Positions 45,238 through 53,216 of a DNA stretch of 64,000 bases are shown one piece after another. The notes beneath the pieces were generated by a model. That model saw only the letters and a program-made list of their open reading frames with translations. It was not told the DNA's origin and did no database searches. Each line of letters opens with the position of its first letter. Positions within the stretch are counted from its first letter, which is position 1. Both the position numbers and the translations under genes were made by a program. This stretch comes from CAWKEY01 sp963848675 (GTDB lineage: Bacteria > Pseudomonadota > Gammaproteobacteria > Methylococcales > Methylomonadaceae), in NCBI GenBank assembly GCA_963848675.1, contig CAWKEY010000023.1, positions 1 to 64,000 of the forward strand, read 5' to 3'.

Positions 45238-46086
45238 TCATATTCGGTAAATGTCAAAATACTGTTCCCCTTTTAACGTTTTTAGCAGGGCAAGTAGTTC
45301 AGTGGGCAAATTCGCCTCTTTCAATAATTTTAGTGATTTTGGTTGCAGAGAATAATCAAGTAATTGTCGATATTGAAAGCTGCCCCCGCCAAGATCAATC
45401 GAACCAAACATTTTCAGTCCCTTGCGTATCCCTCTGGTTTTAACCGTTGGCTGTTGCTCTATCGGAGCCCAAGTACGCGCTAATGAACCCCACATCGCAA
45501 AGGAAACTTCGTCACCAAACAACACCACTGCTTTTTCTTCTTTGGCTTTTTTGATTAGCGCGGGTAAGGTTTCTTCCCGCCAGACTTCTCTAGCCGTTTC
45601 ATACTTTTCCTCATCCTGACGGTCACTGATGAAGTGGGCCTTTTGGTAGCTTAACCCCAACTTTTTTAATAAGCGGGCCAAATAGTTGAGGTTGTAGCAC
45701 ACAGAAAATTTGAGCAAAATGAGCGCTGCAATCATGGCACAGTTCCATATTGCGCTAGAAAATCCGTGTATTTCAGGGCCTTCAGCTATCATGTCATGCA
45801 ATTGTTTTTGCTGCGCTTTAGTCAGCTTTTCTTTACGTCCACGCCCTTGGTAATGCTTGCCCATTATCCAGTCTATTCCTCCGGACATGAATTTTGTTAT
45901 CCAATTAACGATGGTTTTGAAATTGACATCCAACAGTTTTGCAATCTCGACTATTCCCCTCCCTTCGCCGTAACAGATCATGGCTATTGCTAATCTGTAC
46001 GCTTGAATATTTTTTAATTTTAATGCGGTTGATAGACGTTCCCGTAATTTTTTTACAAGAGATTTGGAAAAGATGATTACTGCCAT
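45238..46086 (-). pseudogene. Truncated IS630-family transposase
   Basis: The 282-residue frame shows the IS630 beginning: a helix-turn-helix N-terminus (GEGRGIVEIAKLLDVNFKTI), then the first catalytic Asp in AVVLFGDEVSFAMWGS and the IDLGGGSF strand. After GGGSFQYR the sequence no longer resembles IS630; the second Asp and the Glu of the DDE triad are absent. The last 45 residues (LQPKSLKLLKEANLPTELL..) therefore look like a fused 3' tail of another gene. An ISNCY-type element lies 14 bases upstream of its start and would cut it off from its own promoter. Confidence 0.75.
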
Positions 46087-46100
46087 TGATATGCTTAGTT

Positions 46101-48012
46101 AGTGCCTGACCGAAAAAGCCAAAAATAACCGCCCTCACAGCAAAAGGTGCCAAAATTCACGCGGAAGCTGGAAGGCTAACGGCTTTCTTGTGGTGCTTAT
46201 CGACTAAAAAGCTTGCAATCCATCCGGCAGGGGCAAGCTCTCGGGATTCCGGACGCAGCTTGCCTGTCTTGCCGCAATACCGCGGTTAAAAAACTTAGGC
46301 GGCGAGCTTTTGCTGGCGCTGTCGTAGCCGCTCCCGCTCCTGAGCCAGACGCTCGCGTTCGGCGTCGCGCTTGATCTGACCGATCTTTTGGAGGTTGCGC
46401 GACAGCACGGCCAGGGCGACATAGCGCTTGAAGCCGCCGATGCCGTGGTCTGGGCACTTGTCCAGGCCGTGCAACTCCAGCGCGTTGATGCCGGACTCAA
46501 CGGCCGAGTGCGCCTTAGGGCGGCGGCAAAGGCGCCATCGCTCTCACGCGCCTCATCGCTGGCAGAGCACTTGCCTTTCTTGGGCAGGGTGACTTGGTCA
46601 AGCATCGCCTTAAGCTCGGTTTGGTTGGCGGGGCTGTGGAAGCCCTTGTCAAAGCTACAGGCCTTGAACGAGGGGAAGTGCTGTTGCGTTTCCTTGACGA
46701 TGCTTACCGCGATCTGGTCGTCTGTTTGTTTTTCCATGACCTGATGGTGCAAGATGAAGCCCTCCTTGCTTTCCACCACCGCCACGCGCAGGCCTAACTC
46801 CACCGGCACCCCGGCCTTGCCCTTGACGATCCATTCGGTGTGCGGCTGGAACAGGGAGAAGACTTTCTCATCGTGCGGGATGACCTCACCCTTGAGCACG
46901 CGGCGCTCGATTTGGCCGATTTGGCGCTGGGCGTGGGCGATGAATTGCCGGGGCTTGGCTAGTTGCATTGCGCAGACGGCGTACTGGCTGGCCAGTTGCG
47001 CGACGGTCGCTTCGACGCGCTTTAGGTGGGCGGCCGACAGGCTAATGAAGGTCTGGTGAGCCTTGGCGATCTGCTCGGCCTTGGCCTGCTGCTTGGCCGC
47101 GTCCTTGGAGGTGGAGTGTTTGAGCTTCTGGATGACGCGCATGGCTTTTCTGAGTTTCTTCAGGCAGTTCTTAAACTGCCGCCAGCCCTTCAGATCGTAG
47201 GTCTCGCTGAATTGCGCGCAAAGCTGGAGGAGCACCCGCATGGCATCGTACAGCAGGTTGACGTCGGTTGGAAAGTGCACGTCAGTCTCCACCACGAACG
47301 AGTCACAGCGGCCTGCGGCGGGCGCGGGGCTGTTTTTTTTACCGAGCAGGGCATAGCCGGTCTCCACCACCGCCTGGTTGATGCGGGCCAGGATCTCCGG
47401 CGTGAACAAGGCGAGATTGTCCTTGAGCGTCTGTAGGGAGAATATCTTTTCGTCCCATTCGGCAATGCCAAGGATGAGCCGCAGGGTGCGGTGCTGGTTG
47501 GCCAACTCGTGGATGCGGTCAAAGTCGGCGTTCAGGCACAGGCGCAAGCAACCCAGCACCAGGATGGTCCATTGGTTCATGCCAGGGCAGCCCAACTCGG
47601 CGGAGACCACTTTGGCCTGGCCGTCGACGACTTGCGTCGGCAGGATGTCCTTGATGATCTCGAAGACCTTGTCCCGCAAGCCATCGCTGCAATAGATGTG
47701 CTGGAGGCCGAGCAGGATCAGGGGGATGTCGTCCCGCGAGCGCACGTCGATCTGAGATGTCGGCGATGTCGACTTGGCCGATGGTCTGTTGGCTTGGGAA
47801 GGTGTCTCTCATGAGTTTTCCCTGAGTTTTGGGTGGTTTGGCAGGGCCCGCCCTGTTGGTGTTGACGGGACGTTTTCTATTGTTATTGTTTTTCAATGGC
47901 TTGAAGGTTTTGGCCCGGCGCCGCTGGTTGGGTGCGGTCATCATCTTCATTATTGATATTATACTGCAAGCTGTTGTTATATAATAGCTATTTTACTTAT
48001 CGGTCAGGCACT
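46101..48012. mobile_element. ISNCY-type insertion sequence (1912 bp)
   Basis: The terminal repeats AGTGCCTGACCGA (46101-46113) and its inverse (48000-48012) are perfect over 13 bases. AGTT flanks both ends (46097-46100 and 48013-48016), a possible four-base target duplication. Inside is one transposase with two frameshifts, so this copy is probably immobile by itself. The interior differs in base usage from the surrounding AT-richer DNA. Confidence 0.85.
46295..47812 (-). pseudogene. ISNCY-family transposase with two frameshifts
   Basis: Reading from ATG 47812 (MRDTFPSQQTIGQVDIADI), one extra T near 47755 shifts the frame into the main segment RSRDDIPLILLGLQHIYCSD, which runs to about 46515. 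There a one-base deletion in a GCC-repeat loses frame; the expected ending KAHSAVESGINALELHGLDK and on to LRQRQQKLAA is found in another frame, stopping at 46295-46297. The reconstructed 506-residue protein has the size of ISNCY transposases. Without repair no full-length enzyme is made. Confidence 0.8.
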
Positions 48013-48109
48013 AGTTAAGGTTTTTAAATGAGCATATTCTAAAGGCGTTTTGTCGCAATCTTATTGGGCTTTGGAAATTTAATTTATGAAAGTCTATAGA
48101 TGAAAACCC

Positions 48110-48138
48110 TTGTTACCAGGTAGTTTATAAACTACAAT
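48110..48138 (+). promoter_or_regulatory. Promoter of the HigBA-type module with palindromic operator
   Basis: TTGTTA (48110-48115) and TACAAT (48133-48138) are separated by 17 bases. A perfect 16-base palindrome GTAGTTTATAAACTAC (48120-48135) covers the spacer and part of the -10, the expected place for an autorepressor site. The predicted start of transcription falls at the toxin ATG. Confidence 0.6.
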
Positions 48139-48143
48139 ATGAA

Positions 48144-48440
48144 ATGATCGAGATAAAGCAAACTGAGACTTTCAGGAAATGGAGAATGAAGCTTAAGGAT
48201 GAGCAGATACGCGGATTGATAGCGTCCCGCTTAGACCGCCTTTGCTTCGGTCATGCCGGGGACGTGGAACCTGTGGGGCAAGGGATTAGCGAATTACGCA
48301 TCCATTACGGCCCCGGATACCGCATCTATTTCCAAAAACGAGGCGATACAATCATCGTTTTACTGTGCGGCGGCGATAAGAGTACGCAAGCAAAAGACAT
48401 CAAGGCAGCAAAGTGTCTGGCTGCTGAATGGAGTGAATGA
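48144..48440 (+). CDS. RelE/HigB-like toxin (phage Gp49-like family)
   Basis: The 98-residue product belongs to the RelE/ParE superfamily in its Gp49/HigB branch (often called addiction module killer protein). Typical elements are FRKWRMKLKD, ISELRIHYGPGYRIYF and the closing VLLCGGDKSTQAKDIKAAK. It is predicted to cleave mRNA or otherwise block translation. The antitoxin gene begins one base after its stop. Toxin-first order is usual for this branch. Confidence 0.9.
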   Translation: MIEIKQTETFRKWRMKLKDEQIRGLIASRLDRLCFGHAGDVEPVGQGISELRIHYGPGYRIYFQKRGDTIIVLLCGGDKSTQAKDIKAAKCLAAEWSE

Positions 48441-48441
48441 A

Positions 48442-48729
48442 ATGGCTGAAAAACTGACAACCTACGATCCCGCCGAGGATTTAACTTCTGAAGAAGCAAT
48501 GGCAACCTTTATGGCCGAAGCATTCGAGACAAACGACGCCAGTTACATAGCTCACGCACTTGGCGTCGTCGCCCGTGCGAAGGGTATGGCGCAAATTGCC
48601 GGACTTACTGGACTTTCCCGCGAACAACTTTACCGTTCCTTTAGCGAGAACGGAAACCCGACATTGAAAACCACGCTTGCCGTAATGAAAGCTCTTGGCC
48701 TTGATTTGACCACCAAGATTCACACCTGA
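48442..48729 (+). CDS. HigA-like antitoxin (addiction module antidote)
   Basis: The ATG at 48442 gives 95 residues with the HTH of the family (GMAQIAGLTGLSREQLYRSF) and the closing NPTLKTTLAVMKALGLDL. It should neutralise the upstream toxin and repress the operon, most likely through the palindrome at 48120-48135. A longer in-frame upstream extension to 48253 overlaps the toxin and is not real. Both genes look intact. Confidence 0.9.
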   Translation: MAEKLTTYDPAEDLTSEEAMATFMAEAFETNDASYIAHALGVVARAKGMAQIAGLTGLSREQLYRSFSENGNPTLKTTLAVMKALGLDLTTKIHT

Positions 48730-48962
48730 CCATCTTAATGTCGATTTCAATTTGCCAGCATAAAATTTACTAACATATTGAACTGAAGTTTCCTAATAAT
48801 TCGTCAAGCCACCATGCGTAGCAACACCGTCACCAGAGAATTTTTCGGGGGATTGCCGGGTTTGGGGCAAACCCTATCAAAATCCTCACTGAGTGCGGCC
48901 TCGGCGATAACCCCCCATGTCAGGATATCTGTCGCCTCTAAATTTAAATAAAGAGGTTAGAC
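48730..48962. other. Spacer upstream of a transposase fragment
   Basis: I see no gene. The stretch may include the left end of the element that supplied the HTH fragment at 48963. Confidence 0.3.
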
Positions 48963-49121
48963 ATGAAATCAAAATATAGCCAAGCGTTTAGAGAGCAAGC
49001 GATTCAAAAACTGTTACAAAGAGGCGATACAACGATACAGTGTATTGCCGAGGAATTAAACATCAACGTCTTCACGTTAAAACACTGGTTAAGACACTAT
49101 CGTCCGCAAGCAATTTGGTAA
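48963..49121 (+). pseudogene. N-terminal transposase fragment (IS3/IS911-like HTH)
   Basis: From ATG 48963 a 52-residue frame reads MKSKYSQAFREQAIQKLLQR followed by IAEELNINVFTLKHWLRHY, the HTH start of IS3-type OrfA proteins, then stops soon after. The catalytic part is missing. Its last 50 bases are antisense to the end of the RAYT gene. Confidence 0.6.
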
Positions 49122-49602
49122 GGAGCGGCGAAGCCGGATTTGCCGATGACCAAAGCCAATGCTCAGGACAGGAAACATAACCTTTTCGTACTGGATTTTC
49201 GTGAATATAGTTAAGCTTTTGAAGATAGAAAGCAGGATTTTCTATCTTCTTCGGTGCATTAGTTTCCATCCAAAACCGGTAACTTCCCTGTGCATCAATA
49301 AACAGTTTCAAAACACTCGGCTCCGTGTTTTCGAGATTGGCTTTGAATTTAGCGGTAGTGAATCGTTTGAAGTGTCGTAAAAATCCCGCCATATCCGGCG
49401 AAGTAACTATGAGATGGATATGGTTCAACATAAAAACATAACCGTTCACTTCCAACCCTTTGTTATCCTGGCAATAACGGATCGAATCGGACATGATCTG
49501 CCAGCGGTTATAACGGTCGAACAGATAATACCAACGTTGAACGGTTAGCGTGAGATAGTAACTTCCGGCATTCAGCTCGGCGGCTACGCGTCTGGACGGC
49601 AT
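49072..49602 (-). CDS. REP-associated tyrosine transposase (RAYT, Y1 family)
   Basis: RAYT proteins are HUH-type single-strand nucleases that process REP palindromes. The 176-residue product begins MPSRRVAAELNAGSYYLTLTV, has the HUH motif in LNHIHLIVT (about residues 58-66) and the catalytic Tyr region LQKLNYIHENPVRKGYV, followed by HWLWSSA. The final dozen residues (DDSVLTSVLT) come from the antisense of the neighbouring IS fragment, so the natural C-terminus may be replaced. A REP copy lies 73 bases upstream of its start and four more lie within 3.7 kb. Confidence 0.93.
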   Translation of the reverse strand: MPSRRVAAELNAGSYYLTLTVQRWYYLFDRYNRWQIMSDSIRYCQDNKGLEVNGYVFMLNHIHLIVTSPDMAGFLRHFKRFTTAKFKANLENTEPSVLKLFIDAQGSYRFWMETNAPKKIENPAFYLQKLNYIHENPVRKGYVSCPEHWLWSSANPASPLLTKLLADDSVLTSVLT

Positions 49603-49674
49603 GGCGCTTCCTTTTTAATTGGATCGTGAGCAATTGTATCTAAAAGCAGAAGCGGGTATGTTTCCCTCCGCAGA

Positions 49675-49730
49675 GTTTATTAAGATAACAGCAGCAGCAA
49701 ACGTTTGGGACGGGGTTGCAAATCCCGTCC
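49675..49730 (+). repeat. REP element copy 1
   Basis: A GTTTATTAAGAT lead, then CAAACGTTTGGGACGGG, a nine-base loop GTTGCAAAT and CCCGTCC. The hairpin GGACGGG/CCCGTCC is intact; the outer CGCGTGG arm seen in the others is lost here. Confidence 0.85.
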
Positions 49731-49886
49731 TGCTTTAGCGCCATCTTTTTGCAAATTAACTTTTTCCTCAATGCCATCCTTCCTGAAAAGATGATGACTG
49801 CCTCTTATGCGACGTTATTTGTTTACCGGATAAGAATAGAAGCGTCCTGGCGGTGGCAAATGTCGATCTTCCAAAGCCCCACGGTT

Positions 49887-50087
49887 CTATGAGGACTGCT
49901 CCCAAGCCTTTTGGGCTTGTACTGATAATGATTCCACGGATTCGTCCGGCCAGAGCTTCTTTTGCCATTCGGTATAATCGAATTTATCACGCTTGATCAG
50001 CATGATGAAACGCTCGGCGTCCACCATGCCCAACGTGGAAAAAATGGATTCAAAACCGCTATTAATGATTTCGCTGTCTGTTTTCAT
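49887..50087 (-). CDS. Small partner of a PIN-domain toxin, probable antitoxin
   Basis: The 66-residue product (MKTDSEIINSGFESIFSTLG.., ending in VQAQKAWEQSS) is a type seen downstream of PIN-domain toxins: a conserved GFESIFSTLGMVDAERFI-like core and a DYTEWQKKLW tail. Its start overlaps the PIN stop by four bases, so the two are coupled. I cannot name the family with certainty; an antitoxin role rests on context. Confidence 0.65.
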   Translation of the reverse strand: MKTDSEIINSGFESIFSTLGMVDAERFIMLIKRDKFDYTEWQKKLWPDESVESLSVQAQKAWEQSS

Positions 50088-50521
50088 GAGTTATTCTCTT
50101 CCAGGATGAATGTCAGCGGGTTAACAACATTAAGCTCAGTTATTTTTCGGGCTGATTTTATCAATTGTTTATCCGTCGTTACGAAATAATCAACCTTTAC
50201 CGAAACGGCGCAGGCGCAATGCAAGGCATCTTTTGGATGCAAGCCGGTTGCTTGATAGGTCTTTGCCCTTTCAATTATTTCTGCCGATGCAGAAACCAAA
50301 TTGCTTGCCTGATACTTCCATTTTCGTATTTCATGTTTATGGTTGATATAAGGATTTTGATCATTTTCATATTGAAGAATATAAGAACAGACCAATTGAT
50401 ATTTGCCGCTTAAAATATTTTCCTGAATAACCAATTTTGCCTGGGTTTCCAGAAAGATATTTGCATGAGACTGGTCGTCGTAAGGCCGGTTAAAACAGCA
50501 ATTGTCCAGATATATCAGCAT
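50084..50521 (-). CDS. PIN-domain protein, probable VapC-like toxin
   Basis: From ATG 50521 the product has 145 residues. The first strand with the catalytic Asp is MLIYLDNCCFNRPYDD, and further acidic residues are in HPKDALHCACAVSVKVDYFVTTD, as in PIN ribonucleases. Such toxins cleave tRNA or rRNA. An N-terminal extension to 50812 would translate the MITE and REP repeats and is not real. The toxin-first order with a small partner is atypical for VapBC, in which the antitoxin comes first. Confidence 0.85.
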   Translation of the reverse strand: MLIYLDNCCFNRPYDDQSHANIFLETQAKLVIQENILSGKYQLVCSYILQYENDQNPYINHKHEIRKWKYQASNLVSASAEIIERAKTYQATGLHPKDALHCACAVSVKVDYFVTTDKQLIKSARKITELNVVNPLTFILEENNS

Positions 50522-50619
50522 CGTTGATTGGTGTTCAATGGTGTCGCTAACGCTACGGGTTATTTGAAGCCGGTTTACGCATCGGCAAGAAAAATGTAAG
50601 TGTCGCGAGCAAACATTAA

Positions 50620-50737
50620 CCTGACTAGCAAGATGCTTCAGCCAATACGTAACAGGTACCCGTTTTCGTCGTTCCGGCAAGGATTGCCGGAACCCAGAAG
50701 CCAAGGATGGCTTGCCTAACTTACATCCCTGTAGCCT
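50620..50737 (+). repeat. MITE-like element copy 1 (truncated)
   Basis: Begins CCTGACTAGCAAGATGCTTC and matches the first 115 or so bases of the copies at 58911 and 63093 (inverse), ending at GTAGCCT where a REP palindrome starts. The right terminal repeat is missing. Confidence 0.85.
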
Positions 50738-50772
50738 CACGCGGGACGGGGTTGCAAATCCCGTCCCGCGTG
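50738..50772 (+). repeat. REP element copy 2
   Basis: A perfect 13-base stem CACGCGGGACGGG/CCCGTCCCGCGTG with the nine-base loop GTTGCAAAT. It abuts the truncated MITE and lies 50 bases beyond the DUF29 stop. Confidence 0.9.
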
Positions 50773-50822
50773 GGGTAATCCTGATCGGCACTGGTGACCC
50801 GCGCATCACCATACAATGCCAT

Positions 50823-51254
50823 TTATTCTGGCCAAAACTGAGGGTTCATGATCTGATCAAAGTCCCACGGGCAAGATTCAGGAAACACGTTCAATATACC
50901 GGTTTCATTCTCTGCAATGCGCGCCGCATCAGCCCATGACTCCGCCCAAAATTCAGCGTTTTCAAGGTCGGGTTTTAAACTAGGCGTATTAGTGAGCCTG
51001 CGCATAATCATATTGCGCTGGTCTTTGATGGTTCGCTCCCAACTCTTACCTCGATGGCTGGGCTGATACCGCCATTTAATTAAGTGCGCAAGCAACACAG
51101 CCATTCTGTTTTCAAATTCACGTTGCTCACTTTTGCCCACGTCTTCAATCTCATCCGCAATATGTTCAAGGTCGAGCAAGTCAAAGCGGCCAGAACGAAT
51201 AAACGCCGCTTGTTCATTTGCCCATGCTATTACGTCGGTTTCGTAGCTTTGCAT
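50823..51254 (-). CDS. DUF29 family protein
   Basis: The 143-residue product (ATG at 51254, AGGG seven bases upstream) begins MQSYETDVIAWANEQAAFIR and has the LDLEHIADEIEDVGKSEQRE motif and HLIKWRYQP segment of DUF29. The family is small, widespread in cyanobacteria and proteobacteria, and of unknown function; it is predicted cytoplasmic and helical. The gene is bracketed by REP copies 2 and 3, and its first 22 codons are duplicated at 52840-52906. Confidence 0.85.
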   Translation of the reverse strand: MQSYETDVIAWANEQAAFIRSGRFDLLDLEHIADEIEDVGKSEQREFENRMAVLLAHLIKWRYQPSHRGKSWERTIKDQRNMIMRRLTNTPSLKPDLENAEFWAESWADAARIAENETGILNVFPESCPWDFDQIMNPQFWPE

Positions 51255-51384
51255 CAATACTGCCCTCGTGTGTCTCAATAGAATTAGACTCTTGCAGAAT
51301 ACTATTCAGTCGCAAATAAAACAATACTCAGCCTTGTCCAATGACACATGAGCCTGGAGACGCGAAAGTTGGGATCATGGAGGC

Positions 51385-51564
51385 ATGATCGTGACTTTAC
51401 AAACCCAAGGATTACAAACATTGGCGGCAGGTGCAACAGTTGATTTAAACGCTCAGGATGGAAACTTCCAGCGGAACCCATCCCTGATTTCAACTTATGG
51501 TATGCCTCCCCACACAGCAAAAAAATCAAAAATCACTATCCGCCGCGCACCAAGGGTTTATTAA
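51385..51564 (+). CDS. Possible small protein (59 residues), copy A
   Basis: The frame MIVTLQTQGLQTLAAG.. ends with TAA inside the REP lead and has a GGAGG at 51379-51383 (well spaced for the internal GTG at 51391). The same frame is open in copy B. Substitutions between the two copies are mostly amino-acid changing, which argues against selection on the protein. No family recognised. Confidence 0.2.
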   Translation: MIVTLQTQGLQTLAAGATVDLNAQDGNFQRNPSLISTYGMPPHTAKKSKITIRRAPRVY

Positions 51565-51615
51565 GATGACAGCATCAAACGTTTGGGACGGGGTTGCAAA
51601 TCCCGTCCCGCGTGG
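51556..51615 (+). repeat. REP element copy 3
   Basis: GTTTATTAAGATGACAGC lead, TTTGGGACGGG, loop GTTGCAAAT, CCCGTCCCGCGTGG. It forms the right end of segmental copy A. Confidence 0.9.
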
Positions 51616-51625
51616 GAGTGGAAAA

Positions 51626-52126
51626 CTAAAGCTTCTCTTTCTGAATAAAAATCCCTTTGTCGACTTTCGAAAAAAACTCCTGGTAATGCGCTTGATCTTC
51701 GATTTGCTTGACATCGACGACTTCGCTCTTGTTGTTAAGAGTTTTTAACTGAAAATTTACTCTGACTCGGGTTTGCTTGCCGTGTTCGCTCACATTGGCC
51801 GAAGACTCGATGATGCTGTTTTTGTCCCAGCGGGCTTCGTGTCCGCCGAGAAGGGCAGCAACCAATGCAGTATTTTTATTTTCCACGTCGACTTCTTTTG
51901 TTGCGGTCAATAGCCCCAACTCCACATTGGCGTTCTTCACGATAAAGCCATCATCCTGCAAAACGTTCAGAAGCGACTTCATAACCATTTTTACATCCTT
52001 GGTATCGTAAGCCCGGGTTTGAAATTCCCGGATTTCGAGCTGCGTCTTTTGTGGTGCCTGGGGCAGGCTGACGCAACCAGTCATCAACAAAAATAGTAAT
52101 AGAAACGGATAGACGATGTATCTCAT
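51626..52126 (-). CDS. Hypothetical lipoprotein
   Basis: No family recognised with confidence. The 166-residue product has a lipoprotein signal ending in LLMTGC (Cys18). The mature part is mixed alpha/beta with YDTKDVKMVMKSLLNVLQDDGF, a pattern seen in small outer-membrane-associated lipoproteins that precede a DUF-type domain, and ends in FFSKVDKGIFIQKEKL. The second lipoprotein gene lies 24 bases upstream, so the pair is likely cotranscribed. Both genes sit between REP copies 3 and 4. Confidence 0.75.
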   Translation of the reverse strand: MRYIVYPFLLLFLLMTGCVSLPQAPQKTQLEIREFQTRAYDTKDVKMVMKSLLNVLQDDGFIVKNANVELGLLTATKEVDVENKNTALVAALLGGHEARWDKNSIIESSANVSEHGKQTRVRVNFQLKTLNNKSEVVDVKQIEDQAHYQEFFSKVDKGIFIQKEKL

Positions 52127-52150
52127 TGGTAATGTCCGATTGATTAGGGA

Positions 52151-52564
52151 TTAAAACTTGCTGCTGTGGTAAGCCACAGATTCAACGTTACTCTTTTTAT
52201 CGTATTTGATAACGACGGTCAGCGTCTTTTGTGTGCTGCTGGCGGCACCGGCACTTTGAGAATACCCGGCAATCAAGATGCCCACTCCGCCAGCGCTTGT
52301 GGAATAGGATGCTTCTGAGGCAATCTTGTCATAGATCCAGGTTTCTTTACCTTCATCGTCTTTGGTGACGATATTGGGTGACCCCAAAGCAGTGGCAACG
52401 CTCGCCTGAGACATCCCCTGCCGAATCTCCTTCTGAACCACCCCCACCGTCATCTCACGCTTTTGCGAAGAGCCCAGGCTGCGTTGGTGATCAGCAGCCG
52501 TCATACAGCCGGTTGGCAAAATAAAAGCCAATAAACATGGCAATAAACGCCATTTAGATATCAT
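52151..52564 (-). CDS. SmpA/BamE-like lipoprotein
   Basis: The 137-residue product has a lipoprotein signal ending in ILPTGC (Cys20). VVQKEIRQGMSQASVATALGSPNIVTKDDEGKETWIYD matches the beta-alpha start of SmpA/BamE-type domains (short helix GMSxxxVxxxLGxP). A glycine-rich segment (SAGGVGILIAGYSQSAGAA) lies mid-protein and may insert into a membrane. True BamE function is unlikely given the extra hydrophobic segment and accessory context. Confidence 0.75.
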   Translation of the reverse strand: MISKWRLLPCLLAFILPTGCMTAADHQRSLGSSQKREMTVGVVQKEIRQGMSQASVATALGSPNIVTKDDEGKETWIYDKIASEASYSTSAGGVGILIAGYSQSAGAASSTQKTLTVVIKYDKKSNVESVAYHSSKF

Positions 52565-52772
52565 GTCCTCTCCCTTTTGTTAAAAATAAATGCATTAAAC
52601 TACCTAGCAGCGTAGAGCGGATTCGGAGCGCAGCGACAATCCGCCAAACCACCGCGCCGTCAGGACAAGTTTCGCCACCACGAAAGACTACCTCGCGCCG
52701 ATCACGCCAAGAATAAACGCTTCAGATCATCGCGTCTAACCATGCGGATTGCTGAGCGAATCCGCCTTACAG

Positions 52773-52836
52773 GTTTATTAAGATGACAGCAGCATCAAAC
52801 GTTTGGGACGGGAGGGTGTAAACCCCGTCCCGCGTG
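52773..52836 (+). repeat. REP element copy 4
   Basis: GTTTATTAAGATGACAGC lead, TTTGGGACGGG, a longer variant loop, CCCCGTCCCGCGTGG. It ends three bases before segmental copy B begins. Confidence 0.85.
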
Positions 52837-52839
52837 GAA

Positions 52840-52906
52840 GGCCAGAACGAATAAACGCCGCTTGTTCATTTGCCCATGCTATTACGTCGGTTTCGTAGCT
52901 TTGCAT
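52840..52906 (-). pseudogene. 5' fragment of the DUF29 gene
   Basis: The first 22 codons (MQSYETDVIAWANEQAAFIR..) are identical to those of the intact gene at 50823-51254, then the sequence changes at REP copy 4. Confidence 0.85.
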
Positions 52907-53036
52907 CAATACTGCCTCGTGTGTCTCAATGGGATTTAGACCTTTGCAGAATACTACTCAGTCGCAAATAAAACAATGCTCAGCCTTGTCCAATGACACA
53001 TGAGCCTGGGGACGCGAAAGTTGGGATCATGGAGGC

Positions 53037-53216
53037 ATGATCGTGACTTTACAAACCCAAGGATTACAAACATTGGCGGCAGGTACAACAGTTGATTTAA
53101 ACGCTCAGGATGGAAACATCCGGCGAAGCCCATCCCTGATTCCAACTTATGGGATGCCTCCCCACACAGCAAAAAAACAAAAAATCACTGTCCGCAGCGC
53201 ACCAATAGTTTATTAA
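53037..53216 (+). CDS. Possible small protein (59 residues), copy B
   Basis: Same length and frame as the copy at 51385, with about ten amino-acid differences and no stop. It may simply be an open frame in a repeat. Confidence 0.2.
   Translation: MIVTLQTQGLQTLAAGTTVDLNAQDGNIRRSPSLIPTYGMPPHTAKKQKITVRSAPIVY

Larger units (their letters stand above)
51188..51615. repeat. Segmental duplication, copy A
   Basis: About 428 bases nearly identical to 52840-53266. It holds the first 22 codons of the DUF29 gene, its upstream region, a 59-codon plus-strand frame, and REP copy 3 at its right end. Confidence 0.9.

Noticed and set aside
46388..47814. Several plus-strand frames inside the ISNCY-type element
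   Set aside because: They are shadows of the GC-rich transposase on the other strand.
50522..50812. N-terminal extension of the PIN gene
   Set aside because: The extra residues are the REP palindrome and the MITE read in reverse; the family begins at MLIYLDN.
51302..51529. Minus-strand 75-codon frame in segmental copy A, with a like frame in copy B (52954-53172)
   Set aside because: Open in both copies, but no start signal, and composition suggests a by-product of repeat sequence.
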